Source: Chitinispirillales bacterium (lineage in GTDB: Bacteria; Fibrobacterota; Chitinivibrionia; Chitinivibrionales; Chitinivibrionaceae). From it: 54,053 bases of DNA. The notes beneath the pieces are model-generated. The model had not been told where the DNA came from, searched no databases, and saw only the letters and a list, made by a program, of their open reading frames with translations. Position 1 is the stretch's first letter. Each line of letters opens with the position of its first letter. Positions 24,336-34,000 of the stretch are shown here, one piece after another. Location: positions 1 to 54,053 of the forward strand of contig JAIRUI010000099.1 of NCBI GenBank assembly GCA_031254455.1, read 5' to 3'. The position numbers were made by a program, and so were the translations under genes.

Positions 24336-25739
24336 CTACATATCTTCCAATTCTTTCCCTTTTGTTTCCTGAACTTTGTTTAAGACGAAAAAGAAACTGA
24401 AAATCGCAAAAAATGCGTAAATTCCGTAAGAACCTCCAAGCCCTATTCCTTTTACAAGCGACGGGAAAGTCGTACTAACGGTAAAATTTGCAAGCCACTG
24501 CACAAGCCCCGCAACCGCTAATGCCGCAGTGCGAATCCTATTATTGAACATTTCTCCAAGCATTACCCACATAACCGGCCCCCAACTCATTCCAAAAAAA
24601 ATAACATAAATATTTGCCAAAACCACCGCCGTATATGCCGAAATACCGCGCAAAACAGGAACGCCGTCAGTATCGATTTGTACCGCAGTAAAAACAAACG
24701 CCATCGTCGCCAAAGAAACAAACATTCCCGCGCTTCCTATTAAAAGCAACGGTTTTCTGCCGACTTTGTCAATTAAAAAAATCGCAATAATCATCGCTAA
24801 AACGTTTATTACGCTGCTTAAAACACTCAATATCAACGACTGTTCTTCTCTGAATCCTACCGACTGCCAAAGCGTGTTCCCATAATAAAAAATAACGTTG
24901 ATCCCTACAAATTGCTGCAAAGCCGCTATTGTAAGACCTGCGACGACAACAGGATAAAGCCGCATTTTTCCTTTCTCGTTTTTACAAAAAATATCTAAAA
25001 TTCTTGACGATCTTCCAATTAAAATCGTCTTCTGAATATCTTGAATTTTTGTTTTAACTTTGTCCGTCTTGATTAAATTTTTCAAAACTTTTTCCGCTTC
25101 TAAAACTCTATTTTTAGCGACCAAAAAATGAGGACTTTCAGGCAAAGTCATAAGTAAAACGCCGTACAAAAACGCAGGAATACTCTCCACCCAAAACATC
25201 CAGCGCCACGCCTCAAATTTGAACCACCAATAGTTTTCTGCGCCGCCGGAATATTTTGCGATAAAGTAATTACTAAGCGCCGCTGTGAAGATACCGATAA
25301 CTATCGCAAATTGCTGAAAAGTCCCCAAACGTCCGCGTCTATCGCTTGGGGCGGTTTCCGCAATATATTGCGGAACGATAACGCTTGCCGCACCTACCCC
25401 GATTCCACCAATAACACGCCAAACTATAAAATCATATATACCGAAAGAAGCGCCCGACCCTATCGCGTTGACAAAAAACAAAACCGCCGCCCAAAACATA
25501 CACAATTTCTGTCCGAAACGACCGGCGAATCGCCCGCCGAAAAACGCACCGCTCGCCGCGCCGATTAGCGTAAGCGAGACCGCAAGTCCGGTTTCCCACG
25601 CCCCCGCCTCGAATTTGTGTTGAAGAGCGATTACCGCTCCGTTGATTACCGCCATATCAAATCCAAACAGAAATCCGCCGATTGCCGCAATCGCCGCAAT
25701 ACGTACCGCATATAAAGTTAAAACTCGTTCACTTTGCAT
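24336..25739 (-). CDS. MFS sugar transporter (sugar porter family, XylE/GLUT-like)
   Basis: Inner-membrane symporter or facilitator for a hexose or pentose, 467 aa with twelve predicted helices. Family marks: GFLFGFDMAVINGA in helix 1, SDRRGRLGTFQQ after helix 4, PESPHFL before the central loop, the QQFVGIN motif in helix 7 and DKVGRKPLL between helices 8 and 9. The Q-Q pair and GRxGR-type loops are those of the sugar porter family. It is a single gene on the minus strand, converging on queD. The sugar cannot be told from sequence alone. Confidence 0.9.
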   Translation of the reverse strand: MQSERVLTLYAVRIAAIAAIGGFLFGFDMAVINGAVIALQHKFEAGAWETGLAVSLTLIGAASGAFFGGRFAGRFGQKLCMFWAAVLFFVNAIGSGASFGIYDFIVWRVIGGIGVGAASVIVPQYIAETAPSDRRGRLGTFQQFAIVIGIFTAALSNYFIAKYSGGAENYWWFKFEAWRWMFWVESIPAFLYGVLLMTLPESPHFLVAKNRVLEAEKVLKNLIKTDKVKTKIQDIQKTILIGRSSRILDIFCKNEKGKMRLYPVVVAGLTIAALQQFVGINVIFYYGNTLWQSVGFREEQSLILSVLSSVINVLAMIIAIFLIDKVGRKPLLLIGSAGMFVSLATMAFVFTAVQIDTDGVPVLRGISAYTAVVLANIYVIFFGMSWGPVMWVMLGEMFNNRIRTAALAVAGLVQWLANFTVSTTFPSLVKGIGLGGSYGIYAFFAIFSFFFVLNKVQETKGKELEDM

Positions 25740-25900
25740 TATTTATTATCTTTCCCTAATTTTGTTTGCAGGTACAAAGTAATATAATTTAGTTTAATGT
25801 AAAAGCGCAAATTTCGTTTTTTTTATAATTTTTAGAAATATAAACAGGAATTTCTTTTTTGAAGCGAATATTATTTTATCATAAAAAAACGGAGATAAAA

Positions 25901-26515
25901 ATGGACGAAGGATATATAAAATATCAAGCCGAACATGAACAAACAAATAATTTTAAATTATCGCAAAATTATGTTTTTCTTGCCCAAGAATTAATAAAAA
26001 CGCGTGATTATTTGCACTCTTTAGGCTTAATAGGAGTTTATTCAAACGGTATAGGATTTGGAAATTGCAGTTTTAGAACAAAAGAAAACGAATTCGTAAT
26101 AACCGGTTCGGCGACGGGAGAAATAAAAAATATGTCGTTATGCCATTTATGTATCGTAAAAAATTTCGACATAAACAAAAATAAAGTTTATTCAAAAGGC
26201 GCGATTTCAGCAAGTTCGGAATCAATGACACACGGTGCGGTTTATTCGGCGCAAAGTGCGGCGAACTGCGTTTTACACATTCACAGTAAGAAAATGTTTG
26301 ATTTTATGAAAACGAACAATCACAATTTTACGGAGCAAAGCATTCTATACGGAACGCCGGCAATGGCAAAAGCGGTTATGGGCGAAGTGAAAAAAATAAA
26401 CTCTCCGTACGGAATAATCGTGATGCTAGGACATGAAGAGGGGGTGATTTCTTTTGGCGAAGATATTTCTTCTGCGCTCGCTCAAATTACAAGCGTTTAT
26501 GAATTGTCTTGCTGA
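25901..26515 (+). CDS. Class II aldolase/adducin-family protein
   Basis: 204 aa from the ATG at 25901, which has GGAG 7 bp before it; an upstream TTG at 25859 is less likely. The fold of fuculose-phosphate aldolase is suggested by GNCSFR, TGSATGEI, SSESMTH, the zinc-binding H-I-H in VLHIHSKK and the later LGHEEGVISFG. These would hold one zinc and cleave a sugar phosphate to dihydroxyacetone phosphate and an aldehyde, or act as an epimerase or dehydratase. Substrate unknown. The 3' end overlaps the convergent leuA gene by 19 bp. Confidence 0.75.
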   Translation: MDEGYIKYQAEHEQTNNFKLSQNYVFLAQELIKTRDYLHSLGLIGVYSNGIGFGNCSFRTKENEFVITGSATGEIKNMSLCHLCIVKNFDINKNKVYSKGAISASSESMTHGAVYSAQSAANCVLHIHSKKMFDFMKTNNHNFTEQSILYGTPAMAKAVMGEVKKINSPYGIIVMLGHEEGVISFGEDISSALAQITSVYELSC

Positions 26516-28188
26516 AAAGCCCGATTAACCGCAGAGCAAAGCGCGTTTGCGCTCGCCCACAAAATATCAGTATCAACCCCTGCGCCAAAATAAGTTTTGC
26601 CGTCGCAGGTTTCTATGCTTATGTAAGCCGCCGCCGTAGCCGCACTTCCTTCGCTCATTGCATGTTCCTCATAAGTTCCCAAATGAAAAGTAAACCCGTT
26701 TTTAGCAAAAATCTTTGACAGGGCGTTTATAACTCCGTCGCCTTTATCGTGGGCGATTATTTCTTTTTCATCTATTTTAAGCCGCGCTTCAAGCGAAATA
26801 TTTTCTTTGCCGTCTTCATCTTTTTTGTCGCGTTTCGGAGTCATTGAGAGCAATGAAACTTTATCTTCACGATTGACAAATTCTTTCTTGAAAAGCGAAA
26901 TAATCTCGTCGTTTTCAAGAACTCTTTTAAGCTCGTCAGCCTCGCGCTGTACAATTCGTCCGACTTCGACCTGCATAGGTTTGGGAACGTTAAACCCGCC
27001 GTAATGTTCCAAAATAAACGACGCTCCGCCTTTACCCGACTGTGAATTTATGACAACAATCGCCTCGTAGTCGCGACCGACGTCTTTGGGGTCAATCGGA
27101 AGATAAGGTACGTCCCAAAGCAAACGATTTTCGCGCTTGCGAAGTTTCATTCCTTTAGCGATAGCGTCCTGATGACTTCCTGAAAACGCCGTGAAAACCA
27201 TATCGCCCGCGTATGGCTGGCGCGGATAAATTTTCATTTCGGTACATTTTTCGTAAATTTCGCGAATCGAATCTACGTCGCTAAAATCCAATTGCGGATG
27301 AACTCCCTGTGAAAACATATTCAAAGCGATTGTCAAAATATCGGCGTTGCCCGTTCGCTCACCGTTGCCGAAAAGCGTTCCTTCAACCCTGTCCGCGCCT
27401 GCCAAAAGTCCAAGTTCCGTACTTGCTACGCCGGTTCCGCGGTCGTTATGAGTATGAAGAGAAACCAAAACATTTTCTCGCTGATTTATATTTTTACACA
27501 TCCACTCAATTTGGTCGGCATAAACGTTTGGCAGCGCACATTCGACGGTTGTCGGAAGATTCAGAATCATTTTCCCGCGAACTTTCGGATCCCAGACATC
27601 AATAACAGCATTGCTGATTTGCGCCGAAAAATCAAGTTCGGTAAGCGAAAAACTTTCCGGAGAATATTCAAATTGCACGTTTCCGCTAAAATTTTTCATC
27701 GAATCAATAATCATTTGCGTTCCGCTTGTCGCTATATCTATAATTTCCGGTTTTTCTTTCATAAAAACATCGCGGCGCTGCGCCGGAGAAGTTGAATTAT
27801 ACAAATGAATTGTGACGTTTTTCGCTCCGTCAAGCGCCTCAAACGTTCTATCTACAAGATGCTTTCGAGCCTGAACCAAAACCTGAATCGAAACATCGTC
27901 TGGAATCATTTTTTCGTCAATGAGCATCCGTGCAAAATCAAATTCCGTCTGCGATGCGGAGGGGAATCCTACTTCTATGGCTTTGAACCCGATTTCAAGC
28001 AGTTTGTTGAAAAATATACGTTTTTTTTCTTTGGTCATAGGATTGTAAATCGCCTGATTCCCATCCCGTAAATCAACCGCACACCAAAGCGGCGCTTTTG
28101 AGATTCTGTTATTTACCCAAGTTCTGTCTTTCAAATCCACTGCCGTAAATTGCTTATATTTTCCGGCAATAAACCAATCTTCTTTCAT
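26497..28188 (-). CDS. leuA: 2-isopropylmalate synthase (long, type 2)
   Basis: Condenses acetyl-CoA with 2-ketoisovalerate, the first committed step of leucine synthesis. 563 aa. The catalytic barrel has AVDLRDGNQAI (base and metal ligand), EVGFPSASQTEFDF, SLHTHNDRGTG (metal His pair) and GNGERTGNADI; the C-terminal part is the regulatory domain that binds leucine. The start and the KAPLWCAVDLRDGNQA text are those of the LeuA group of Actinobacteria and relatives (TIGR00970 type). No leuB, leuC or leuD is nearby and no T-box or leader peptide was seen upstream. Confidence 0.93.
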   Translation of the reverse strand: MKEDWFIAGKYKQFTAVDLKDRTWVNNRISKAPLWCAVDLRDGNQAIYNPMTKEKKRIFFNKLLEIGFKAIEVGFPSASQTEFDFARMLIDEKMIPDDVSIQVLVQARKHLVDRTFEALDGAKNVTIHLYNSTSPAQRRDVFMKEKPEIIDIATSGTQMIIDSMKNFSGNVQFEYSPESFSLTELDFSAQISNAVIDVWDPKVRGKMILNLPTTVECALPNVYADQIEWMCKNINQRENVLVSLHTHNDRGTGVASTELGLLAGADRVEGTLFGNGERTGNADILTIALNMFSQGVHPQLDFSDVDSIREIYEKCTEMKIYPRQPYAGDMVFTAFSGSHQDAIAKGMKLRKRENRLLWDVPYLPIDPKDVGRDYEAIVVINSQSGKGGASFILEHYGGFNVPKPMQVEVGRIVQREADELKRVLENDEIISLFKKEFVNREDKVSLLSMTPKRDKKDEDGKENISLEARLKIDEKEIIAHDKGDGVINALSKIFAKNGFTFHLGTYEEHAMSEGSAATAAAYISIETCDGKTYFGAGVDTDILWASANALCSAVNRAFQQDNS

Positions 28189-28427
28189 TAAATTCCTCCT
28201 AAATTTCAGGATAAAATAGTATTTGCGCGGCAGAAAAACACAAATACAAAATTATACAAACCAACAACAACGCTGCGACATCAATCGGCAAAAGTTATGT
28301 TATTTACCGTTCATTTCTTCCACAGATATAAATTTCAAAAAATTATCCGAAAATTTGTAACATTTTCTGTCTTTCAAATATCGTAAATAATAAATTCTAA
28401 AAATAGTTGTTAACGGAGAGGTTAATT

Positions 28428-29906
28428 ATGTTAAAAAATAAGTTTTTATTAGAACATGCGGCGATAGTCGTAGCGGTCGCCGGACTTTTAAACGGATGCT
28501 TTTCGGCAGGAAGCGAAAAATTACCCAAAAAAGGAAGTGTCGATTTCGGAGCGAAAGAACCGCCCGTCGTTAATATTTCTCCGGAATTTACTAACTTCAA
28601 AACAATATTTGCCGACATCGCCGAAAAAGTTATTCCAACGGTCGTTTCAATAACATCGACCCAAATAGACACTATATATTATCGAAGCAATCCTTTTGAC
28701 ATGTTTGGATTCGGTTTTCCGTTTGACGATTCGCGCCAGCGCCAGCAGCCGCAGGCAAGAGAACGCCGTCAAAGCGGAGTTGGTTCCGGTGTTATAGTTT
28801 CCGGCGATGGTTACATTTTGACCAATTCTCACGTAGTCAACGGTGCAAACGAAATAAAAGTTAAACTTTATGACGATACCGAATATTCGGCGAAAATAAT
28901 CGGCGTCGATACGCTCTCAGATGTCGCCGTCGTGAAAATATCTTCGGATATTAAAAATTTACCCGTCGCATATTTGGGTAATTCCGGTAAACTTCGTCCC
29001 GGCGATTGGGTTATGGCGATAGGAAATCCGTTTAACCTGTCTTCTACAGTCACCACTGGAATTGTTTCGGCGCTCGGACGTTATACGGAAACGCAGCAAT
29101 ATCAAAATTTCATTCAAACGGATGCGGCTATAAATCCCGGAAATTCCGGTGGAGCGCTTGTAAATATTGAAGGCGAACTTATTGGAATAAACACTATGAT
29201 TTACACTCGTTCCGGCGGATATATGGGCATAGGTTTTGCGATTCCAATATCTATGGCAAAAGACATAATGGAACAGTTAATTTATACAGGCGAGGTAAAA
29301 CGCGGTTGGCTTGGAGTGAGCATCGGAAATATTGACCAATCAATGAACGACGCTTTAGGACTTAAAGAAAAAGGCGTTTTGATAAACGAAGTTTTTGATA
29401 ACGAACCGGCGCAGAAAGCGGGAATTGAATCGGGTGACGTCGTAGTTTCGCTTGACGGAAAGAAAACGCCGAACGCAAACGAGTTACGAAATATCGTCGC
29501 TACCCTAAGTTCAGGGAAAAAGTATCCGATTGAGATAATTCGCAACGGTAAAAAAATAACGCTCATGGTAACTCCAAGCGTTAGAGGAGAAAATCAAAAT
29601 CTTGCTATCGGTGAAAAAGAAGAATCTACTACTGATAACAAAACGCTCGGAATATCGCTCAAAGAATCCGGTAAAGGCGCGGTTATCGTAGAAAGCGTCG
29701 ATGAAAAAAAGTCCGCCGCTAAAAGCGGAATCCGTAGCGGCGACATTATTTTATCAATAAAAACTTCGCCGGACAAACCGTTTGTCGAAATAAACTCGGT
29801 GAAAGACTTTAACAAAGAAATTAAAGACATAAAAGGCGATTTTTTCGTACTTCGATTAAACCGCAACGGCGAGAAATTCTTTGTTTCAGTCAAAATTCAG
29901 AAGTAA
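28428..29906 (+). CDS. HtrA/DegP-type serine protease with two PDZ domains, lipoprotein
   Basis: Periplasmic quality-control protease. 492 aa from the ATG with GGAGAGG before it. The N-terminus is a lipoprotein signal with the lipobox L-N-G-C (C24), unusual because most DegP proteins are soluble. The trypsin-like domain carries His in TNSHVV, Asp in LSDVAVVKI and Ser in NPGNSGGAL. PDZ1 starts at RGWLGVSIG and PDZ2 at LGISLKESGKGAV. A Gln/Arg-rich loop (QRQQPQARERRQ) lies before the protease core. The 3' end overlaps the convergent tamB gene by 17 bp. Confidence 0.92.
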   Translation: MLKNKFLLEHAAIVVAVAGLLNGCFSAGSEKLPKKGSVDFGAKEPPVVNISPEFTNFKTIFADIAEKVIPTVVSITSTQIDTIYYRSNPFDMFGFGFPFDDSRQRQQPQARERRQSGVGSGVIVSGDGYILTNSHVVNGANEIKVKLYDDTEYSAKIIGVDTLSDVAVVKISSDIKNLPVAYLGNSGKLRPGDWVMAIGNPFNLSSTVTTGIVSALGRYTETQQYQNFIQTDAAINPGNSGGALVNIEGELIGINTMIYTRSGGYMGIGFAIPISMAKDIMEQLIYTGEVKRGWLGVSIGNIDQSMNDALGLKEKGVLINEVFDNEPAQKAGIESGDVVVSLDGKKTPNANELRNIVATLSSGKKYPIEIIRNGKKITLMVTPSVRGENQNLAIGEKEESTTDNKTLGISLKESGKGAVIVESVDEKKSAAKSGIRSGDIILSIKTSPDKPFVEINSVKDFNKEIKDIKGDFFVLRLNRNGEKFFVSVKIQK

Positions 29907-32900
29907 TTTTTGCGGCGGCTTCCCCAGGCAATAAAATATTATCGTCTTTATCGCTTTTTACTTGTTTTTTCTTGAAAATATTTTTCAGATCTGAAAATGG
30001 AAGCCGCAACTGCAAGCGGACTTCTGGATTTGCTACAAACTCTTCGGTTTGTGTTTCACGAAAAAATCCGTAATTAAAATCCATCCATAAATACGGAAAC
30101 GGCTGGTATTCTACTCCTATTTTATACTCTGGAGTGAGTGTAAATTCGTGAGGAACAAATTCTGTTTGATATTTCAAAAATATTTCATCGCCGAAAATAT
30201 ATTTTCCCATCGTGAAACTGCTGTTTGCAAAAACCAAATAATTCCAGTTGCGCGTGGTATTCGTATCAAGTTGATGCACGGTCAGAAAATCAACCGAATT
30301 TTTCATAACCGCCGTTTCAAACTTAAACATATCCAAACCGACTCTTCGAGAAAACTGCCGTCCTAAATAATTTAGGAAATAAGTGTTCATAAACGCGTCG
30401 CCGACCTGTGAAGCAAATCCTCCGGTCAACGCATGGTCGGCGACTGTAGAATATATGCCAGAATAATAATCGGCCGCGGCTTTGTTAGCCGGATTGAAAA
30501 TATCGTCGGATTCGGGGAATATTACAAGTTCGGTAAATCGTCCGCGATCCCGCAATTCACCGGTTATTTCATCGCGAGTTTTCAGTTTTACGCCGATTCT
30601 TTCCAAACGGTTTGTATCGGAATAAGTTTCGGCATGCCCCCAAATAATCGGAATATTGTCATAAGTTCCGTCTGCAAGCAATTGCGGTTGAAAATCAAGT
30701 CCGATTTCAAAATTTTTGTCAAACATCCGTCCATAAAACATGTATCCGTTGTACGAACGTAACGCCCCGACGACTTTGAACGAACCGTCCGCATCATTTC
30801 CACGAATCCCGATTGTTCCCGACGGGTCTAACGAACATTCGATGACGCGGATACTGCGACGACGGTTTTCGCGTCCTAATTGATAAAAGTAATTGACGCT
30901 TCTATCGGCGCTTCTAATGTCCAAATCGAAAAACAAAGAAGGAAACGGATCGAAATCATAAGGATAATCTACGTCATCTAAAAGCGGAAATGTTATTTCC
31001 GCTTTTCTCAAAAGAAGCGTTCCGGCAAGCGTAACCAAATTTTCCGGATGACTTGCGACCGTAAACGTCGGAATATCGCCTTTTTTTGCAGTCTCAATCC
31101 AACCGACATTTCCTCGGCGGTTTTCCATAAATCCCGGCAAAAATACGGGTATTCCGCCTTTATCCGTCCAAACTCGTAAAACCCCCAAATTCAAATTCGC
31201 TGCCTGAAACGGAGTTAAATCACCTGCGTTGTAGTCGTTTCTTATTATAATATTTTTTTTGTCTAAAGTTCCTTGAACCGAAACCGAAACCGAATCATCG
31301 TTAATTATTTTCACATCGGCGTAAACGTTTTCAATGTTTCCGCGAACAAACGGGAATACCGTCAATTGTCCTTTAGGAATTAAAATCCGTCCGCTCGTTA
31401 TGTTTAAAGAACCGTCAGAAACGTTTCCCGAAAAATGAATAATGCCCTCGCCATTCCCGCCGACAGGACTTTCTTTGAAACTTCCGGCAACAGATAAAAA
31501 ATCGCCGCTTAATTTTGCGTTGAATTTCGCTTCGTCAACTTTGCCGTTTTTGTGAGCGGCGGAAAAATCCACATTAGTTTTTATTCCTAAAATTTCTCCA
31601 TCGAATTCATCCAACGAAAATTCTGTTTTACTTAACGAAAAATATGCTTTTATATTTTGCGCCTTTAATTCCTGATAAAAGATACTGTCGGAATTTACAT
31701 TCAAATTTATTTCTCTGCCGCCGTCATCTTCAATCCACGCGTTCACCGACCCTCTGATATCCGAAATTCCGACAAGAGACAAATAATCTTCCAATTTAAG
31801 ATTTTCGACAAAAGCGTTTATATAAATTTTCTCGCCTGATTTTTCCAATCTTTTTGTGCGTACCAAATAATTATCGCCGTGTTTTACGGTAAATCTCGGA
31901 AATTTAATCGTGCTGTCCGAAGACAAAAAAGAAATATCCGCCCCCAAATTTTCGGCGTTTCCGATTTGTGCGTTTTGAATTTTCACGTTACCGGTTGTCA
32001 CAATTTCGTCAAGCATTCCACTCATAGAAATATCTCCTGAAATATCTCCGGTTCTTATCAAATCGTGTTCCATTTCTTTGGATTTTATGAAACTGCTGAA
32101 AAAATTCAATGGAAATTTGTCTATTGTTATATTGCCGGATTTTATTTTTTTTATATTTTCATCAAAAACGACATTCGATTTAATATGATCATTTTCTGAA
32201 CCAAAATTCAAAATCCAGCCGTCTAAAGTATCGTTTAATTCGGCTTTAAACGAAATAGAATTTTTATCCTCCGTCCATTTCGCCGAATTTATTTTAACAT
32301 TCTTACGTTTTTTATTTATATACCCTGCCGCTTCCGCTGAAATTTCCCCGTAATTTTCAGTTTTCACTAATACTTCCGAGTTAAAATTAAGCCCTGAAGT
32401 ATCACCGTTAATTTTAGTGCTAAACTTTCCTTTTTTAAGTTGGAAGTTCTTCCCGAAAAATTCAGAAAATTCCTTGGTTTTATAATCTCCTAAGATTAAA
32501 TTCGCTTTGTATGGGAATTTATCTTTCAATTTTATTTCTCCTGAAATGGAAAAATCATTATCTTTTGCGGTAAATTTTAACGTATCTCCTATTTCGTTTA
32601 CCACTAATTTAGGTAAAAATATCTCTCTTTCGTTTTGTACTAATTTTATATTCGAAATATTTGCAAAAATAAGCGGAAGACAAGAAAATTTTTCGCCTTT
32701 TACTAAAAGTTTTGCATCACCCTGAGCTAAAATTTTATCACTGATTTTTGTATCAATCGACATATTCCCTTCAAATCTGTAATTTAATTCAGGCGCGACA
32801 AATCCTACAAATTCACCTTTAGCAATATCTCTCATCTCTAATAAAAGAGAGTCCAAAATTACTTTTCCATCAACGAATCTTCCAGCCCCGTAAAGCGTAT

Positions 32901-33999
32901 CGATTACACCGTTTCTATCAAAACTTCCTTCGGTCGTAAGAAAAATTTTCGGAGAAATAATATCCGTTAAGTGGATTTCATTTTTTAGTACGAGTAAGTT
33001 TTTGTCGTTCACAGGAACGGAGATGTCAATTTTGCCTATTGTTTTTCCAGACTTATTAAAATCCATTTCCGCAAAACCTATCGCTTCTCCTTTGCCGAAT
33101 TTAGCATAAATGTTTTTTGTCGTTAATGTACCTTTGCTTGCATGAATATCAGCCTCTGCGCTGAAAATTATATTACTGTTTTTATCACTTATCAGCAAAT
33201 TTTTTACAGACAAATCTCCATTGGGATTTATAGCTTCGGGAAAATATTTATCGACAAACAAAAAATCAATATCTCCTGAAATAATAAACGATAAATAAGA
33301 ATTTATACCGGCAAGCGGCGATGAAATATTTGCAGATTGAAATTTCATAGATAAAAACTGTCTTTCAACAATCGGCGAAATTCTTGAAGATATAAAAATA
33401 TTTTTTTGTAACAATTTTTTCGTGCTTCCGCTTAATTCGATGTTTAATTCTTCGTCTTTTCGTACCATGTCTCCGTTCAATCCGCTGATATTTACTATAT
33501 TTACATTATTTCTCGCAACAATTTCAATTGAGCCGTTTTTAATTTTTGCAGTTCTAAACGGTACACTTTCAACGATGAGTTTGCTCCATTGCGAACATAA
33601 CAATTCTTCCATGTCAGGATGATTTTCATCTTGCAGATTGAGATAAGAAATTATTTTAATTTTAGGGTTTATCATAGTCACGCTCTCGATAAAATCTTGC
33701 GCGTTAAAGTTTGAAAAATTCGGTAATTTTATTATCCCGAAATCAAACTTTATTTTATCTATTTCCATATATACCGATTGAGAATTAACGGCTATTTTGA
33801 CGCCGGACGCTTTCGCCGAAAAAAGTCCGATCGAAATCGAACTTACCGAAACGCGTCCACCGCTGGCATAAAAAATTTTTTGTGCGATTGCATCCTTTAT
33901 TTGCGCCCGAACAGGCGATATTTTATAAAATAAAAATCCGCCCGCAAGCAAAGTTGTAAGGATAAAAACTATGAAAATAAATCTGTTACGTCGTTCCAT
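29890..33999 (-). CDS. tamB: TamB-like translocation and assembly protein (DUF490)
   Basis: Large inner-membrane-anchored periplasmic protein of 1369 aa, thought to form a groove that carries lipid or outer-membrane proteins to the outer membrane. One N-terminal transmembrane helix (about residues 6-28) is followed by more than 1000 residues of beta-rich, AsmA-like repeats, and then the DUF490 domain (conserved words DLDIRSADRSVNYF, GTIGIRGNDADG and NGYMFYGRMF). The ATG at 33999 lies 1 bp after the clpC stop. The start is chosen because it follows the stop directly and begins with the basic MERRNR. A TamA/Omp85 partner is not in the window. Confidence 0.82.
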   Translation of the reverse strand: MERRNRFIFIVFILTTLLAGGFLFYKISPVRAQIKDAIAQKIFYASGGRVSVSSISIGLFSAKASGVKIAVNSQSVYMEIDKIKFDFGIIKLPNFSNFNAQDFIESVTMINPKIKIISYLNLQDENHPDMEELLCSQWSKLIVESVPFRTAKIKNGSIEIVARNNVNIVNISGLNGDMVRKDEELNIELSGSTKKLLQKNIFISSRISPIVERQFLSMKFQSANISSPLAGINSYLSFIISGDIDFLFVDKYFPEAINPNGDLSVKNLLISDKNSNIIFSAEADIHASKGTLTTKNIYAKFGKGEAIGFAEMDFNKSGKTIGKIDISVPVNDKNLLVLKNEIHLTDIISPKIFLTTEGSFDRNGVIDTLYGAGRFVDGKVILDSLLLEMRDIAKGEFVGFVAPELNYRFEGNMSIDTKISDKILAQGDAKLLVKGEKFSCLPLIFANISNIKLVQNEREIFLPKLVVNEIGDTLKFTAKDNDFSISGEIKLKDKFPYKANLILGDYKTKEFSEFFGKNFQLKKGKFSTKINGDTSGLNFNSEVLVKTENYGEISAEAAGYINKKRKNVKINSAKWTEDKNSISFKAELNDTLDGWILNFGSENDHIKSNVVFDENIKKIKSGNITIDKFPLNFFSSFIKSKEMEHDLIRTGDISGDISMSGMLDEIVTTGNVKIQNAQIGNAENLGADISFLSSDSTIKFPRFTVKHGDNYLVRTKRLEKSGEKIYINAFVENLKLEDYLSLVGISDIRGSVNAWIEDDGGREINLNVNSDSIFYQELKAQNIKAYFSLSKTEFSLDEFDGEILGIKTNVDFSAAHKNGKVDEAKFNAKLSGDFLSVAGSFKESPVGGNGEGIIHFSGNVSDGSLNITSGRILIPKGQLTVFPFVRGNIENVYADVKIINDDSVSVSVQGTLDKKNIIIRNDYNAGDLTPFQAANLNLGVLRVWTDKGGIPVFLPGFMENRRGNVGWIETAKKGDIPTFTVASHPENLVTLAGTLLLRKAEITFPLLDDVDYPYDFDPFPSLFFDLDIRSADRSVNYFYQLGRENRRRSIRVIECSLDPSGTIGIRGNDADGSFKVVGALRSYNGYMFYGRMFDKNFEIGLDFQPQLLADGTYDNIPIIWGHAETYSDTNRLERIGVKLKTRDEITGELRDRGRFTELVIFPESDDIFNPANKAAADYYSGIYSTVADHALTGGFASQVGDAFMNTYFLNYLGRQFSRRVGLDMFKFETAVMKNSVDFLTVHQLDTNTTRNWNYLVFANSSFTMGKYIFGDEIFLKYQTEFVPHEFTLTPEYKIGVEYQPFPYLWMDFNYGFFRETQTEEFVANPEVRLQLRLPFSDLKNIFKKKQVKSDKDDNILLPGEAAAKITSEF

Positions 34000-34000
34000 C